45,762 bases of DNA. It comes from Chloroflexota bacterium. Its GTDB lineage: Bacteria > Chloroflexota > Anaerolineae > UBA4142 > SHND01. Both the position numbers and the translations under genes were made by a program. Location: assembly GCA_029778615.1 (NCBI GenBank), contig JAKOPZ010000167.1, positions 1-45,762 of the forward strand, given 5' to 3'. The notes under the pieces are model-generated. The model ran no database searches and had not been told where the DNA came from. It saw only the letters and a program-made list of their open reading frames with translations. This document shows, one piece after another, positions 31,038-39,333 of the stretch; positions within the stretch are counted from its first letter, which is position 1, and every line of letters begins with the position of its first letter.

Positions 31038-31087
31038 ATTTATGATTTTCCAAACAGGTCTGTCATTGTTTTCGGAAAATCATAAAT
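31038..31087. terminator. Inverted repeat at the zwf 3' end
   Basis: ATTTATGATTTTCC (31038-31051) and GGAAAATCATAAAT (31074-31087) are perfect 14-base complements and overlap the zwf stop codon by one base. It is AT-rich and lacks a clean T-run on the minus strand, so it may slow rather than end transcription into opcA. Confidence 0.5.
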
Positions 31088-32628
31088 CAAAGTCTTCGCC
31101 ACTTGCGCCCATCGCGCTGAATGAATTCGTCGGCGGCTTTGGGTCCCCACGTGCCCGATTCGTAATTGGGAAACGGCGGCGGCTTGAGATGTTTCCACGC
31201 GTCCAGAATGGGCGAGATGAATGCCCACTGCGCTTCGACTTCATCATAGCGCGTAAAGAGCATCGGGTCGCCGAGCATGGAATCGAGCAGCAGGCGTTCG
31301 TATGCTTCGGGCGCGGCTTCGCCGAACGAACTGGTGTAACGGAAATCCATATTGACGGGACGAATGCGATTGTCCTGCCCGGGAATTTTGCTTTCAAATT
31401 TCAACGAGATGCCTTCGTCGGGTTGAATGTTAAAGACGAGCGAGTTGGGTTCCATTTGATTTGCGCCATCTTTGCCAAAGAGCATCAACGGCGGCAAATT
31501 AAATTCAATCGCGATTTCAGTCGTGCGCTTGGGCAAGCGTTTGCCCGTACGCAGATAAAACGGCACGCCTGCCCAACGCCAATTTTCGATATAGAGTTTC
31601 AACGCGACATAGGTTTCGGTCACCGATTCGGGCGCCACTTCCGGTTCGCTACGATAGCCCGGCACGACAATCCCGCCAATGGCGCCCGGACCATATTGTC
31701 CGCGCACCGTTCCGTCGCGAATTTCTTGAAAACTCTGGGGACGAATCGAACGGAGCACTTGGGCCTTTTCACTACGCACATCGTCCGGCGTAAACTCGGC
31801 AGGCGGCTCCATCGTCGTCACCGCGAGCAATTGCAGCCCGTGATTTTGAATAATGTCGCGCAACGCGCCCGAATTGTCGTAATACTCGCCGCGCTGTTCC
31901 ACGCCGACCGTTTCGGCGACGGTGATTTGCACGTTGTTGATGTAGGTGCGGTTCCAAATCGGTTCGAGAATGCCGTTTGCAAAACGAAAAACAAAAATAT
32001 TTTGCACCGCCTCTTTGCCGAGATAATGGTCAATGCGATAAATTTGCGACTCGTCAAACACCTGATGCAGCATTTTGTTCAAATGCACTGCCGAGTTCAA
32101 ATCGCGCCCGAATGGTTTTTCCAGAATGATGCGCGTATAGCCCGTGCTGTGATTGAGTTCGGCTTTGCCGAGCAGTTCAATAATTTCGGGCATCAATTCG
32201 GGCGGCACCGCGAGATAAAATAAACGATTGCCCGCCGTGCCGCGCTCTTGGTCAAAACGGTCGAGTTCCGCCTTTAACCGCTTGTAACCGTCCAGGTCGT
32301 CGAGATTCGATTGCACGTAAAAAATATTTTGCGAAAAGGAATCCCACACCTGCGATTGAATTTTTTGTCGCGAAAATTCCGTGACCGCCTTTTGGTATTC
32401 CGCGCGAATTTCGTCATCACGGCGCGGTTTGCGCGCGAAACCGACAATGTTGTACACGGGCGGCAAATAATTGTCGCACGCGAGATTGTATAACGCGGGC
32501 ACCAGTTTGCGCCGCGCGAGGTCGCCCGTTGCGCCAAAAATGATAATGGACGCGGGTTCGGGCGCGCGCGCAATGCGCATTCCCTCGCGCAATGGATTCA
32601 TAACGGTTCGAGTTTCGAGCATGAACAT
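31087..32628 (-). CDS. zwf: Glucose-6-phosphate 1-dehydrogenase
   Basis: A 513-aa enzyme for the first, NADP-reducing step of the oxidative pentose phosphate pathway. The cofactor segment [21 protein letters not shown] opens the Rossmann domain, and [14 protein letters not shown] contains the catalytic His and substrate-binding Lys. [13 protein letters not shown] and YFRTGKRL-type [11 protein letters not shown] are also present. ATG 32628 overlaps the stop codon of the GNAT gene (TAATG), which suggests coupling; ATG 32622 has better spacing to GGAGG. Downstream opcA encodes its assembly factor. Confidence 0.96.
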   Translation of the reverse strand: MFMLETRTVMNPLREGMRIARAPEPASIIIFGATGDLARRKLVPALYNLACDNYLPPVYNIVGFARKPRRDDEIRAEYQKAVTEFSRQKIQSQVWDSFSQNIFYVQSNLDDLDGYKRLKAELDRFDQERGTAGNRLFYLAVPPELMPEIIELLGKAELNHSTGYTRIILEKPFGRDLNSAVHLNKMLHQVFDESQIYRIDHYLGKEAVQNIFVFRFANGILEPIWNRTYINNVQITVAETVGVEQRGEYYDNSGALRDIIQNHGLQLLAVTTMEPPAEFTPDDVRSEKAQVLRSIRPQSFQEIRDGTVRGQYGPGAIGGIVVPGYRSEPEVAPESVTETYVALKLYIENWRWAGVPFYLRTGKRLPKRTTEIAIEFNLPPLMLFGKDGANQMEPNSLVFNIQPDEGISLKFESKIPGQDNRIRPVNMDFRYTSSFGEAAPEAYERLLLDSMLGDPMLFTRYDEVEAQWAFISPILDAWKHLKPPPFPNYESGTWGPKAADEFIQRDGRKWRRL

Positions 32629-33455
32629 TATCCTCCGTCAAGCCACAAGTATCGCGCAATCAAATAATCCACATCGCGAAAACCCAAACGTTCGTACACG
32701 GGACGCCCCATTTCGGTAGAAAAAAGTACGCCGTACTTGTAGCCCATTGTGCGCGCGTCGAGCAATGGTTTCAGCGTAATCAGCGCGCCGATGCCTTGCC
32801 CGCGCGCAGAGGGAATCGTGCCGACGCCGTACACGCTCGCGACGCCCGCGCCATGAAACAAGATATTTGTGGCAACGGGCTTGTCGTTCCAATAACCGAG
32901 ATACAATTGCCATGGCGCGTTGACGGTGCCGATGCGCGTCGTAGCATCGTACCACGCGTTGCCCGCCCACGCGGGGATTTCAAATGCTTTAACGAACGTA
33001 TTCGCCCAATCGCGAATTTGTGAATCGGTCAACGCGCGTTCAATGCGAAAATTTCCGGGCGTTTTGATATTTTCGTTCAACGCGTTCAATTCAACTGCCA
33101 TGCCCGCGTCGCCCGCGATATTTTCTTGAAAACCGCGCGCCAACAAGCGTTCCCGCAAATCGTTCGGTGTGCTGCGCGGTGTGACCCACCAAAAAATGAA
33201 TGGCGCGCCGCGCTGTTTATACCACCCGAGTGTTTCGTCAATCACCGCGTCCGCGTTTTCGTTCGTGAGGCGCGTTGCCCATACACCTTTGAACATTGGA
33301 TTGGGGGGAAATGCGTGATGATATGTCAGCGTGTCCGATTCGACGATTTCGCTGTCCGGCAAAATCATCATCGCTCGAAACAGCGCGTAGAGATTTTCTT
33401 CCACTGCGATGGCGAGTTGGGCGCGGCTGGCATCGGTGAGAATGTCGTCAGGCAT
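32628..33455 (-). CDS. GNAT family N-acetyltransferase
   Basis: A 275-aa protein with a C-terminal GNAT domain (about 140-275). The acetyl-CoA loop is [20 protein letters not shown], followed by [23 protein letters not shown], the normal last strand and helix. The N-terminal half ([20 protein letters not shown]) has a fold common to a Chloroflexota/actinobacterial group of two-part acetyltransferases. The substrate is unknown. It sits between the SnoaL-like gene and zwf within a sugar-metabolism cluster. Its stop codon overlaps the zwf start, so the two are probably translated together. Confidence 0.82.
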   Translation of the reverse strand: MPDDILTDASRAQLAIAVEENLYALFRAMMILPDSEIVESDTLTYHHAFPPNPMFKGVWATRLTNENADAVIDETLGWYKQRGAPFIFWWVTPRSTPNDLRERLLARGFQENIAGDAGMAVELNALNENIKTPGNFRIERALTDSQIRDWANTFVKAFEIPAWAGNAWYDATTRIGTVNAPWQLYLGYWNDKPVATNILFHGAGVASVYGVGTIPSARGQGIGALITLKPLLDARTMGYKYGVLFSTEMGRPVYERLGFRDVDYLIARYLWLDGG

Positions 33456-33479
33456 AAAGACCGAAAGTGTGTTCGCGGT

Positions 33480-33854
33480 TTACTCGAGGATTTTCCAGAA
33501 CGAATCCTTGCGCGTGATTTTGCCGTCGGCGAATTCGATCAAGTCCACTCCCCGCACATTTATCTTGTTGCCCGACACAGAGGTGCCGGTAAGTGTCCAT
33601 TCCGAAACTCCGAAATCGCCACAGACCCAATGTTGGTCTTGTCCGTAATGCACATCCGGGATGCCTTCAAAGCGTTTTGCCAAACCCGCGCGCACCTCGT
33701 CCTTGCCGACATAGCGGTCGCCGCGCGGTGTCGCACCGCGCGGCATGTAAAACACACAGTCGTCCGCGAAATAGTCCATGATAGCATCCAAATCATGGCG
33801 GTTGAACGCTTCAAGAAATCCCTTTAACACCTGTTCGGTTACAAGTCCGGACAT
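33480..33854 (-). CDS. SnoaL-like / NTF2-fold protein
   Basis: A 124-aa protein of the NTF2-like fold. It starts MSGLVTEQVLKGFLEAFNRH followed by DLDAIMDYFADDCVFYMP, the typical helix-plus-strand opening of SnoaL/ester cyclase-like proteins. It continues with GRDRYVGKDEVR-type text, EWTLTGTS and VDLIEFADGKITRKDSFWK, which closes the sheet. The fold forms a small-molecule pocket; catalysis is uncertain. ATG 33854 has GGAGG at the right distance, and a longer frame upstream has no support. It lies between gnd and a GNAT gene in the pentose-phosphate cluster, 24 bases upstream of the latter. Confidence 0.82.
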   Translation of the reverse strand: MSGLVTEQVLKGFLEAFNRHDLDAIMDYFADDCVFYMPRGATPRGDRYVGKDEVRAGLAKRFEGIPDVHYGQDQHWVCGDFGVSEWTLTGTSVSGNKINVRGVDLIEFADGKITRKDSFWKILE

Positions 33855-33889
33855 GGATGCACCTCCACATGCGATACGCGATTTAGAAC

Positions 33890-33976
33890 CCCGTCGAATC
33901 GAATGCGACGGCTGAAAAAAGCGATGCGGAAAATAAAAATGCAATCCCGTCGAATCGAATGCGACGGCTGAAAAAA
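33890..33976. repeat. Two direct copies of a 31-bp hairpin unit
   Basis: The unit CCCGTCGAATCGAATGCGAC followed by GGCTGAAAAAA occurs at 33890-33920 and 33946-33976. Each contains CCGTCG and CGACGG around AATCGAATG. On the plus strand each hairpin is followed by CTGAAAAAA. They lie between gnd and the SnoaL-like gene. On the minus strand the T-run precedes the hairpin, so they are not ordinary terminators for gnd. Confidence 0.75.
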
Positions 33977-33996
33977 AGGGCGCAGGAAAGAATTCG

Positions 33997-34902
33997 TTAT
34001 GCGCTTTTTACTTCATGTCCACCGAATTCGTTGCGGAGTGCGGCGAGGACTTGGGCGCTGAACGATTCGTCTTGACGCGACACAAAACGCTGAATAAGTG
34101 AAAGCGTAATCACCGGCGCGGGCACGTCCTCTGCCATCGCCGCTTCCACCGTCCAGCGTCCTTCGCCCGAATCGGCGACGTACCCTTTGATAGATTCCAA
34201 ATCGTTGCCGTGTTTTTCAAACGCGTTGACTGCGAGGTCAAGCAGCCACGAACGCACCACACTGCCCGCTTGCCATACTTGAGCCACTTGAAGCAAGTCG
34301 GGGCTGTATTCTGATTTTTTCAAAATTTCAAAGCCCTCGCCATACGCTTGCATCATCCCGTACTCGATGCCGTTGTGCACCATTTTGACAAAATGCCCCG
34401 CGCCGTGCGTGCCCATCAAACCGTAATTGCCCGATGGCGGCGCGAGGGTTTTGAAAATCGGTTCGCAAAACGCAAACGTTTCGGGGTCGCCGCCCACCAT
34501 AGTCGAGTATCCTTCGGTCAAGCCCCAAATGCCGCCGCTGATGCCCGCGTCCATATACTTCAAGCCCATTGCGGCGAGTTTTGGCGCGCGGCGTTTGTCA
34601 TCCGTCCAACGCGAATTCGCGCCGTCTACAATAATGTCGCCCGGCGAAAGCAGCGGCGCAACTTGGTCAATCGCATTGTCCGTCGTTTCTCCGGCTGGCA
34701 GCATCACCCAAACGATGCGCGGCGACTGTTTCAACATGCCCGGAATCTCGGTCAAGACATTCGTGCCTTCCATGCCGAGCGCGACATGCTCATCCACTTT
34801 GCTTTTCGTACGGTTCCATACCACGACGCGGTGTCCGCCGCGCATCAAACGAATTGCCATGTTGCCGCCCATGCGACCGAGACCGAGAATTGCAAGCTCC
34901 AT
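33997..34902 (-). CDS. gnd: 6-phosphogluconate dehydrogenase (short, decarboxylating type)
   Basis: A 301-aa short-form 6-phosphogluconate dehydrogenase (YqeC/GndA-like) for the second NADPH- or NADH-forming step of the oxidative pentose phosphate pathway, giving ribulose 5-phosphate. The cofactor motif is LGLGRMGGNMA (about 6-16). MDAGISGGIWG binds substrate and GHFVKMVHNGIEYGMMQAYGEG holds the catalytic Lys and Asn. Long forms have about 470 residues; the short form is common in Gram-positives, cyanobacteria and Chloroflexota. ATG 34902 has AAGGAG upstream. It follows transaldolase after about 60 bases of word repeats. Confidence 0.93.
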   Translation of the reverse strand: MELAILGLGRMGGNMAIRLMRGGHRVVVWNRTKSKVDEHVALGMEGTNVLTEIPGMLKQSPRIVWVMLPAGETTDNAIDQVAPLLSPGDIIVDGANSRWTDDKRRAPKLAAMGLKYMDAGISGGIWGLTEGYSTMVGGDPETFAFCEPIFKTLAPPSGNYGLMGTHGAGHFVKMVHNGIEYGMMQAYGEGFEILKKSEYSPDLLQVAQVWQAGSVVRSWLLDLAVNAFEKHGNDLESIKGYVADSGEGRWTVEAAMAEDVPAPVITLSLIQRFVSRQDESFSAQVLAALRNEFGGHEVKSA

Positions 34903-34916
34903 GATTGCTCCTTGCG

Positions 34917-34949
34917 TTAGAGATTAGAGACTAGAGATTAGAGATTGGG
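34917..34949. repeat. Word repeat between tal and gnd
   Basis: Four variants of the word TTAGAGA/CTAGAGATTAGAGATT stand in direct order between transaldolase and gnd. The same word recurs at 42046-42122, and its complement at 8808-8820. No gene is present. Confidence 0.55.
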
Positions 34950-34963
34950 TCATTGTGCCGTGT

Positions 34964-36112
34964 TCATCGCGCTTTGGTCATTTCATTCCGTTTCTTTTCA
35001 ATCCCCGCGAGCAGTTGATTAAACGCTTCATCAAATTTTACGACGCCTTCGTCTAACACTTGCTGAGTCACTTTATCGAGTGAGAATCCTGCCGCTTCAA
35101 AACGTTTCACGATGGCGTGCGCGGCAGAAAAATCTGCGTCAACGGTGCGCGCGACGATGCCGTGTTCCGCGAAGGCTTTGATGGTTTCGAGCGGCAACGT
35201 GTTGATGGTATGCGGACCAATCAACGTTTCGACATACATCACATCGCGGTACGAGGGATTTTTTGTCGAAGTGGATGCCCACAACGGGCGCTGTACGCGC
35301 GCGTTCATTGCTTGCAAGGCGAGCCAGCGTTCGCTGGAAAAAATTTCGTTGAATTTTTCGTACGCAATCTGCGCGTTGGCGATGGCGAGCTTGCCCTGCA
35401 AATCTTTTAGCTCTTCATAGCGTTGGGGATTCGTTTCCGTTTTTGCGGCGTCGCCCAAGAGTTTGTCCGCGAGCGTATCAATGCGGCTGACAAAAAAACT
35501 GGCGACAGATGCAATGCGGTCAACGGGCTTGCCTTCCGCCGCGCGTTTTTCCAGCGCGTGAAGGTACGCCCACGCGACCTCTTCGTACGCTTGCACCGCA
35601 AACAACAACGTGATATTGATGTTGAGTCCGTCGTACAACGACTGCTCAATCGCGGGGACGCCTTCTTTGGTTCCCGGAATTTTCACCATCAAGTTCGGAC
35701 GGTTCACCGTCTCCCACAAACGTTTCGCTTCGGCAATGGTGCCTTGCGTGTCATGCGCGAGACGCGGCGAAACTTCAATGCTGACAAAACCATCACCGCC
35801 GTTCGATTCGTCGTACACCGAACGGAATACATCGCACGCCGCGCGCACATCATCCGTCGCGAGTTTTTCATAAATCGCATCGGTGGACGCGCCCTGCGCG
35901 TCGAGCGCTTGAATGTCCGCGTCGTAATCGCGGCTGCCAACAATCGCTTTTTGAAAAATACTCGGGTTCGATGTCTCGCCGCGCAGCGCCATCGTTTCGA
36001 TTAAACGTTTCAATTCGCCCGATTCGATTTGTTTGCGTTGAATGCTGTCGAGCCAGACCGATTGACCTTGCTCGAGTAGTGCGTAGAGTGGATTGTTGCC
36101 GTTTGTAGACAT
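34964..36112 (-). CDS. tal: Transaldolase
   Basis: A 382-aa enzyme of the non-oxidative pentose phosphate pathway that moves a three-carbon unit between sedoheptulose 7-phosphate and glyceraldehyde 3-phosphate. The Schiff-base lysine lies in NLMVKIPGTKEG. The N-terminal GETSNPSIFQKAI, SIEVSPRLAHDTQGTIAEA, the strand NITLLFAVQAYEEVAWAYL, and VASFFVSRID are typical of the long transaldolase type found in actinobacteria and cyanobacteria. ATG 36112 has GGAGG upstream. It is followed on the same strand by gnd, and the sugar kinase precedes it. Confidence 0.95.
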   Translation of the reverse strand: MSTNGNNPLYALLEQGQSVWLDSIQRKQIESGELKRLIETMALRGETSNPSIFQKAIVGSRDYDADIQALDAQGASTDAIYEKLATDDVRAACDVFRSVYDESNGGDGFVSIEVSPRLAHDTQGTIAEAKRLWETVNRPNLMVKIPGTKEGVPAIEQSLYDGLNINITLLFAVQAYEEVAWAYLHALEKRAAEGKPVDRIASVASFFVSRIDTLADKLLGDAAKTETNPQRYEELKDLQGKLAIANAQIAYEKFNEIFSSERWLALQAMNARVQRPLWASTSTKNPSYRDVMYVETLIGPHTINTLPLETIKAFAEHGIVARTVDADFSAAHAIVKRFEAAGFSLDKVTQQVLDEGVVKFDEAFNQLLAGIEKKRNEMTKAR

Positions 36113-36135
36113 ACTTCCTCCAAGTATAAAGTAAC

Positions 36136-36179
36136 AAGCTCAAAGCCAAGTGCCGAGCCAAAGGCAAAACTTTGAGCTT
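36136..36179. repeat. Word-type inverted repeat between kinase and tal
   Basis: AAGCTCAAAG (36136-36145) and CTTTGAGCTT (36170-36179) are perfect complements. The right arm is followed by further variants of the word TTTAGCTTTT and ACTTTGAACTTTT up to about 36230. Confidence 0.5.
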
Positions 36180-36221
36180 TTAGCTTTTAACTTTGAACTT
36201 TTAGCTTTTTACTTTTCGCTT

Positions 36222-37724
36222 TTACCTCTCCAACAACAGATGATACAACGATTTTTGTCTTTCGCGCGCATGTTGATAAATCTCGTGGTGCGCGGGATTC
36301 GGCGCCAAGCTCTCGCCAAATGACGCGGACAATGTTTCTAACGACGAAATGACGCCGAGCGAACGCAGTGCCAATAACGCCGCGCCGCGTGCGGACGCTT
36401 CCGCTTCGCCCGACGCGGTGACGGGAACGCCCAACACATCCGCGAGAATTTGTATCCACGCGGGCGAACTCAACAACGCCGCGCCGCTGGCAATAATTTC
36501 GCGCGGCGGCGCAATCGCCGTGCACAGCAAATCATAAATCGCCGCAAAGCGGTACGCTACCGCCTCCAACGCCGCGCGCCACAAATCGGCAGGCGTTGTG
36601 CTCAGATTCCAACCCGTGATAGAGGCGCGCGCGTCGCCGTGATAGCCGGGACTGCGTTCACCGCCAAAAAATGGCAGGAGCGTGAGTCCGTGCGCGTCGG
36701 GCTTCATATTCTGCAATGCGCGTTCCAAGTTTTCAAGTGGCGGAACTTGGAGCACACGCGCGAAATAGGCAAAGATACTGCCGCCATCCGTCAGCGAACC
36801 GCCGATGAGTCCGTCGCGTTCATCCACGCGATACATCCACAAACCGCGCGGTAATTTTTGCAAACCGCGCGCCGCGTCGGTCACCACGCGCATGGCTCCA
36901 CTGGTGCCGATGGTGACGGCGACGCGCGTTTCGTCCAGACAACCGCTGCCCACATTCGCCACCGCGCCATCGCCGAGCGCGGGATACCATGGCAGGTTTG
37001 CCAACATCTTCCACCGCGCGGCAAATTCGGAGCGCAGTCCGCGCAGCGCATGATGTGCGCCGACAAGCGATGACAATTGCTCGCGCGAAATTCCGGCAAT
37101 GTTCACGGCTTGCGCGTCCCACGCGTTGGTCGCGTGATTTAACATGCCCGTCCACGCGGCAAACGAAAGCGAGACTGCCGTATGCCCAAACAGTTTCAAT
37201 AAAAAATATTCGTGCAGCGAGACCAGCCGCGCGGTGCGGGAAAAAATTTCCGCGTGCGTTTCGCGCAGCCACAAAAAGCGCGCGGGCAGATACGCAGTGT
37301 GCAGCGGACAGCCCGTCCGCGCGTAAATGGGATTCCAATCGTATGCGGCGCGCAATTGTTCCACCGCGCGCGCGTTGCGCGTATCCGCGTACAAGTAGGC
37401 GGGTGTAAGCGGTTCGCCCTGCGCGTCCAGCGCCAGCACATTGCTCGCGAGCGAGGACGCGGCGACGGCGGCGATTTCGATTTTGTTTTGGACAAGTTCA
37501 CAGGTGATTTCGTCGAGCGCGTCCGTGAACGCATCAAACATCGTGCGCGCGTCGAGGGTCGAGCCGCCATCCCCTGTTGTATCCGGTTGATATTTACGCC
37601 GCGCGATAAAATTTTCAAGCTCCCGTGCGTTGGCATCGTACACCATCGCGCGCAGGGACGAAGTGCCAAGGTCAATGACGAGAACAAATGGGGCTTGGGC
37701 GCGCGCGAGGGAAACGGCGGACAT
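36222..37724 (-). CDS. FGGY-family carbohydrate kinase, probably gluconokinase
   Basis: A 500-aa sugar kinase with two actin-like domains. Domain I opens with LVIDLGTSSLRAMVYD, the phosphate-binding loop. Substrate-side segments include SLASNVLALD and AYLYADTRNARAV. Domain II has GDGAVANVGSGCL, VTIGTSGAMRVVTD and LLPFFGGERSPGY, and the C-terminal GAALLSSPAWIQILADVLG with GEAEASARGAALLAL closes the ATP site. FGGY kinases act on gluconate, xylulose, glycerol and others. The neighbours gnd, tal, zwf and opcA favour gluconate, giving 6-phosphogluconate for gnd. It is the first gene of the cluster. No good ribosome site precedes ATG 37724. Confidence 0.85.
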   Translation of the reverse strand: MSAVSLARAQAPFVLVIDLGTSSLRAMVYDANARELENFIARRKYQPDTTGDGGSTLDARTMFDAFTDALDEITCELVQNKIEIAAVAASSLASNVLALDAQGEPLTPAYLYADTRNARAVEQLRAAYDWNPIYARTGCPLHTAYLPARFLWLRETHAEIFSRTARLVSLHEYFLLKLFGHTAVSLSFAAWTGMLNHATNAWDAQAVNIAGISREQLSSLVGAHHALRGLRSEFAARWKMLANLPWYPALGDGAVANVGSGCLDETRVAVTIGTSGAMRVVTDAARGLQKLPRGLWMYRVDERDGLIGGSLTDGGSIFAYFARVLQVPPLENLERALQNMKPDAHGLTLLPFFGGERSPGYHGDARASITGWNLSTTPADLWRAALEAVAYRFAAIYDLLCTAIAPPREIIASGAALLSSPAWIQILADVLGVPVTASGEAEASARGAALLALRSLGVISSLETLSASFGESLAPNPAHHEIYQHARERQKSLYHLLLER

Positions 37725-37732
37725 GGAAAAAG

Positions 37733-37789
37733 ATTTCCCCTATTTCCCCATTTCCCGAAACAAGGGGAAACAAAGGAAATAAGGGAAAT
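37733..37789. repeat. Word-type inverted repeat upstream of the kinase
   Basis: ATTTCCCCTATTTCC (37733-37747) pairs with GGAAATAAGGGAAAT (37775-37789) with one mismatch. The arms consist of the word ATTTCCC and its complement. It lies between msrA and the kinase gene and may end msrA transcripts. Confidence 0.55.
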
Positions 37790-37807
37790 ACATTGCGCGG
37801 TCGGATG

Positions 37808-38368
37808 TTATGCTTTGAGCATTTCCGCGTGATGCTTGCGGAATTTACTTACCTTTGGCGCAACCACAAAGCGGCAGTACGGTTGATTCGGATTGTTTTT
37901 GAAATATTCCTGATGGTAATTCTCCGCCGGATAAAAATGGTCGAGCGGCACTACCTGCGTCACAATCGGGTCACGAAATGCTTTTGCTTCGGTCAACGCT
38001 TTGATGGTCTCTTCGGCAATGCGTTTTTGTTCCGCGTCGTGATAGAGAATGACCGAGCGATATTGGTCGCCCACGTCGTTGCCCTGACGATTTAACGTCG
38101 TGGGGTCGTGAATGCTGAAAAAGATTTCCAAAATGTCGCGGTACGAAATCACAGCGGGGTCGAACGTCACCTGCACCACTTCGGCGTGTCCCGTCATGTG
38201 CGAACACACTTGCTCGTAGGTGGGATTTGGAACCCGTCCACCGGCATATCCCGAAATCGCCGCTGAGACTCCTTGAATATCATTGTAAATCGCTTCAATG
38301 CACCAAAAACAGCCACCGCCCAACGTCGCCACTTGTTGCCGTTCACTCGTCGTATGACCATTATTCAT
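37808..38368 (-). CDS. msrA: Peptide-methionine (S)-S-oxide reductase
   Basis: A 186-aa MsrA that repairs oxidised methionine in proteins. The active-site motif GGGCFWCIEA contains the catalytic Cys. Family blocks follow: GVSAAISGYAGGRVPNPTYEQV, TGHAEVVQVTFDP, FFSIHDPTTLNRQGND, GDQYRSVILYHD and FYPAENYHQEYFKNNPNQPY. No recycling cysteines are evident near the C-terminus, so it may rely on thioredoxin through other residues. ATG 38368 has AAAGGAATG upstream. It is read separately from the pentose-phosphate cluster, because the hairpin at 37733-37789 lies between. Confidence 0.95.
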   Translation of the reverse strand: MNNGHTTSERQQVATLGGGCFWCIEAIYNDIQGVSAAISGYAGGRVPNPTYEQVCSHMTGHAEVVQVTFDPAVISYRDILEIFFSIHDPTTLNRQGNDVGDQYRSVILYHDAEQKRIAEETIKALTEAKAFRDPIVTQVVPLDHFYPAENYHQEYFKNNPNQPYCRFVVAPKVSKFRKHHAEMLKA

Positions 38369-38444
38369 TTGTATTCATTCCTTTCGATAGAATCAGGGTT
38401 CCAACGAAACCACACTTTATAGTCTCCGGTTTATTCAAAACGTT

Positions 38445-38933
38445 TCATTTATAGACCAACAACAACAAGAGAATCAAAACAATCACCGCCAGCCCCACGC
38501 TCACAATGCCTAACACAATCATCGGTCCGAGATTGCTCGCGGCGGCATTTGAATTCGCGCGCGGCGCGGCGCGGCTGAATTGTGTAGTGATGAGCGTCGG
38601 TGTTGTGCGCATGGCGTTCTCCAAAACATCGGGAACGCCATCTTTATTTTCGTCGGCGAGTTTGCTCATTGCCGCGTCATATTTGGCGCGCGCTTCCGGC
38701 GGCAATTGCTCCACGCTGTCGTATGCTTTGCCGTCGTAAATAATTTTGGCAGTCTGCATAATGGTCGCGCCCGCGCCGCTCACGTTTTCCAAAATGTCGG
38801 GCATCCCGTTTTGATTCCGGTCTGCGAGAACATTTTGCATCGTCTCGAATTGGGCGCGCACATCGGGCGGCATTTCGTCAATGCTGTTGTAGGTTTTGCC
38901 GTTGACGATGAACGTGTTGGACATGGAATTCAT
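38445..38933 (-). CDS. Tail-anchored protein with two EF-hand-like repeats
   Basis: A 162-aa protein of uncommon make. Residues 8-50 and 63-106 are an internal duplication: NGKTYNSIDEMPPDVRAQFE with ADRNQNGMPDILEN, and DGKAYDSVEQLPPEARAKYD with ADENKDGVPDVLEN. Each unit ends in a DxN-x-(N/D)-G-xx-D loop resembling a calcium-binding EF-hand or dockerin loop (Asp38-Asp46; Asp94-Asp102). A Thr/Ser/Ala/Asn linker leads to one C-terminal membrane helix (about 137-160), ending YK. No signal peptide is visible, so the soluble part probably faces the cytosol. The start at 38933 overlaps the stop codon of the Cys-rich gene (ATGA); ATG 38924 is an alternative. Function unknown; calcium binding is inferred. 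Confidence 0.78.
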   Translation of the reverse strand: MNSMSNTFIVNGKTYNSIDEMPPDVRAQFETMQNVLADRNQNGMPDILENVSGAGATIMQTAKIIYDGKAYDSVEQLPPEARAKYDAAMSKLADENKDGVPDVLENAMRTTPTLITTQFSRAAPRANSNAAASNLGPMIVLGIVSVGLAVIVLILLLLLVYK

Positions 38934-39268
38934 TTTTCCGCGACCTCGACATGTTCCAAATCAATTTCGTGGCAATGTCCACAGCCCACGCGCGGGTCAG
39001 CTACATCCAAAAAGTGTTGGTCGCAAAATCCTTCGACCTCGACTTTTTTCGATAGACCGAAAAGCGATTTGCCCACGCGTCCGTACAACCGCAAATGTTT
39101 GCAATGATTCGCCAGCAAAATTTCCGGTACGGGACAATTTTGGCATAACGCGGGAAACCAATTTTCCGATTCGGGATTGTTGCCAATCAAACGGCATTCT
39201 TGCGTCTCGCGTCCGCGCGCATAATCGCCGTAATAGTATTTACATTCTTTGCCGTATGGCGTCTTCAT
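38930..39268 (-). CDS. Cys-rich small protein
   Basis: A 112-aa soluble protein with eight cysteines at 9, 25, 42, 45, 56, 82, 96 and 99, plus several histidines. The arrangement ALCQNCPVP and VGCGHCHEID suggests two metal sites, zinc ribbons or an iron-sulfur cluster. The N-terminal MKTPYGKECKYYYGDYARGR followed by ETQECRLI resembles a conserved small family in Chloroflexota, but I cannot name it. ATG 39268 is chosen since the longer frame upstream runs into the intergenic repeat. It is coupled by an ATGA overlap to the EF-hand-like protein, so the two probably act together. Confidence 0.72.
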   Translation of the reverse strand: MKTPYGKECKYYYGDYARGRETQECRLIGNNPESENWFPALCQNCPVPEILLANHCKHLRLYGRVGKSLFGLSKKVEVEGFCDQHFLDVADPRVGCGHCHEIDLEHVEVAEK

Positions 39269-39333
39269 AAAACGACAGCAGAGGACCGACCGCAGACGAC
39301 GCAATCAAGTTATCTGCCGTCCGCCGTCGGTCG

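Noticed and set aside
31042-32223. 393-codon plus-strand frame opposite zwf
   Set aside because: The minus strand encodes a clear glucose-6-phosphate dehydrogenase; the antisense product has no protein-like features.
33890-33976. Short CRISPR array from the 31-bp repeated unit
   Set aside because: Only two copies with one 25-base gap, and each unit is a self-contained hairpin with an A-run; no leader or cas genes.
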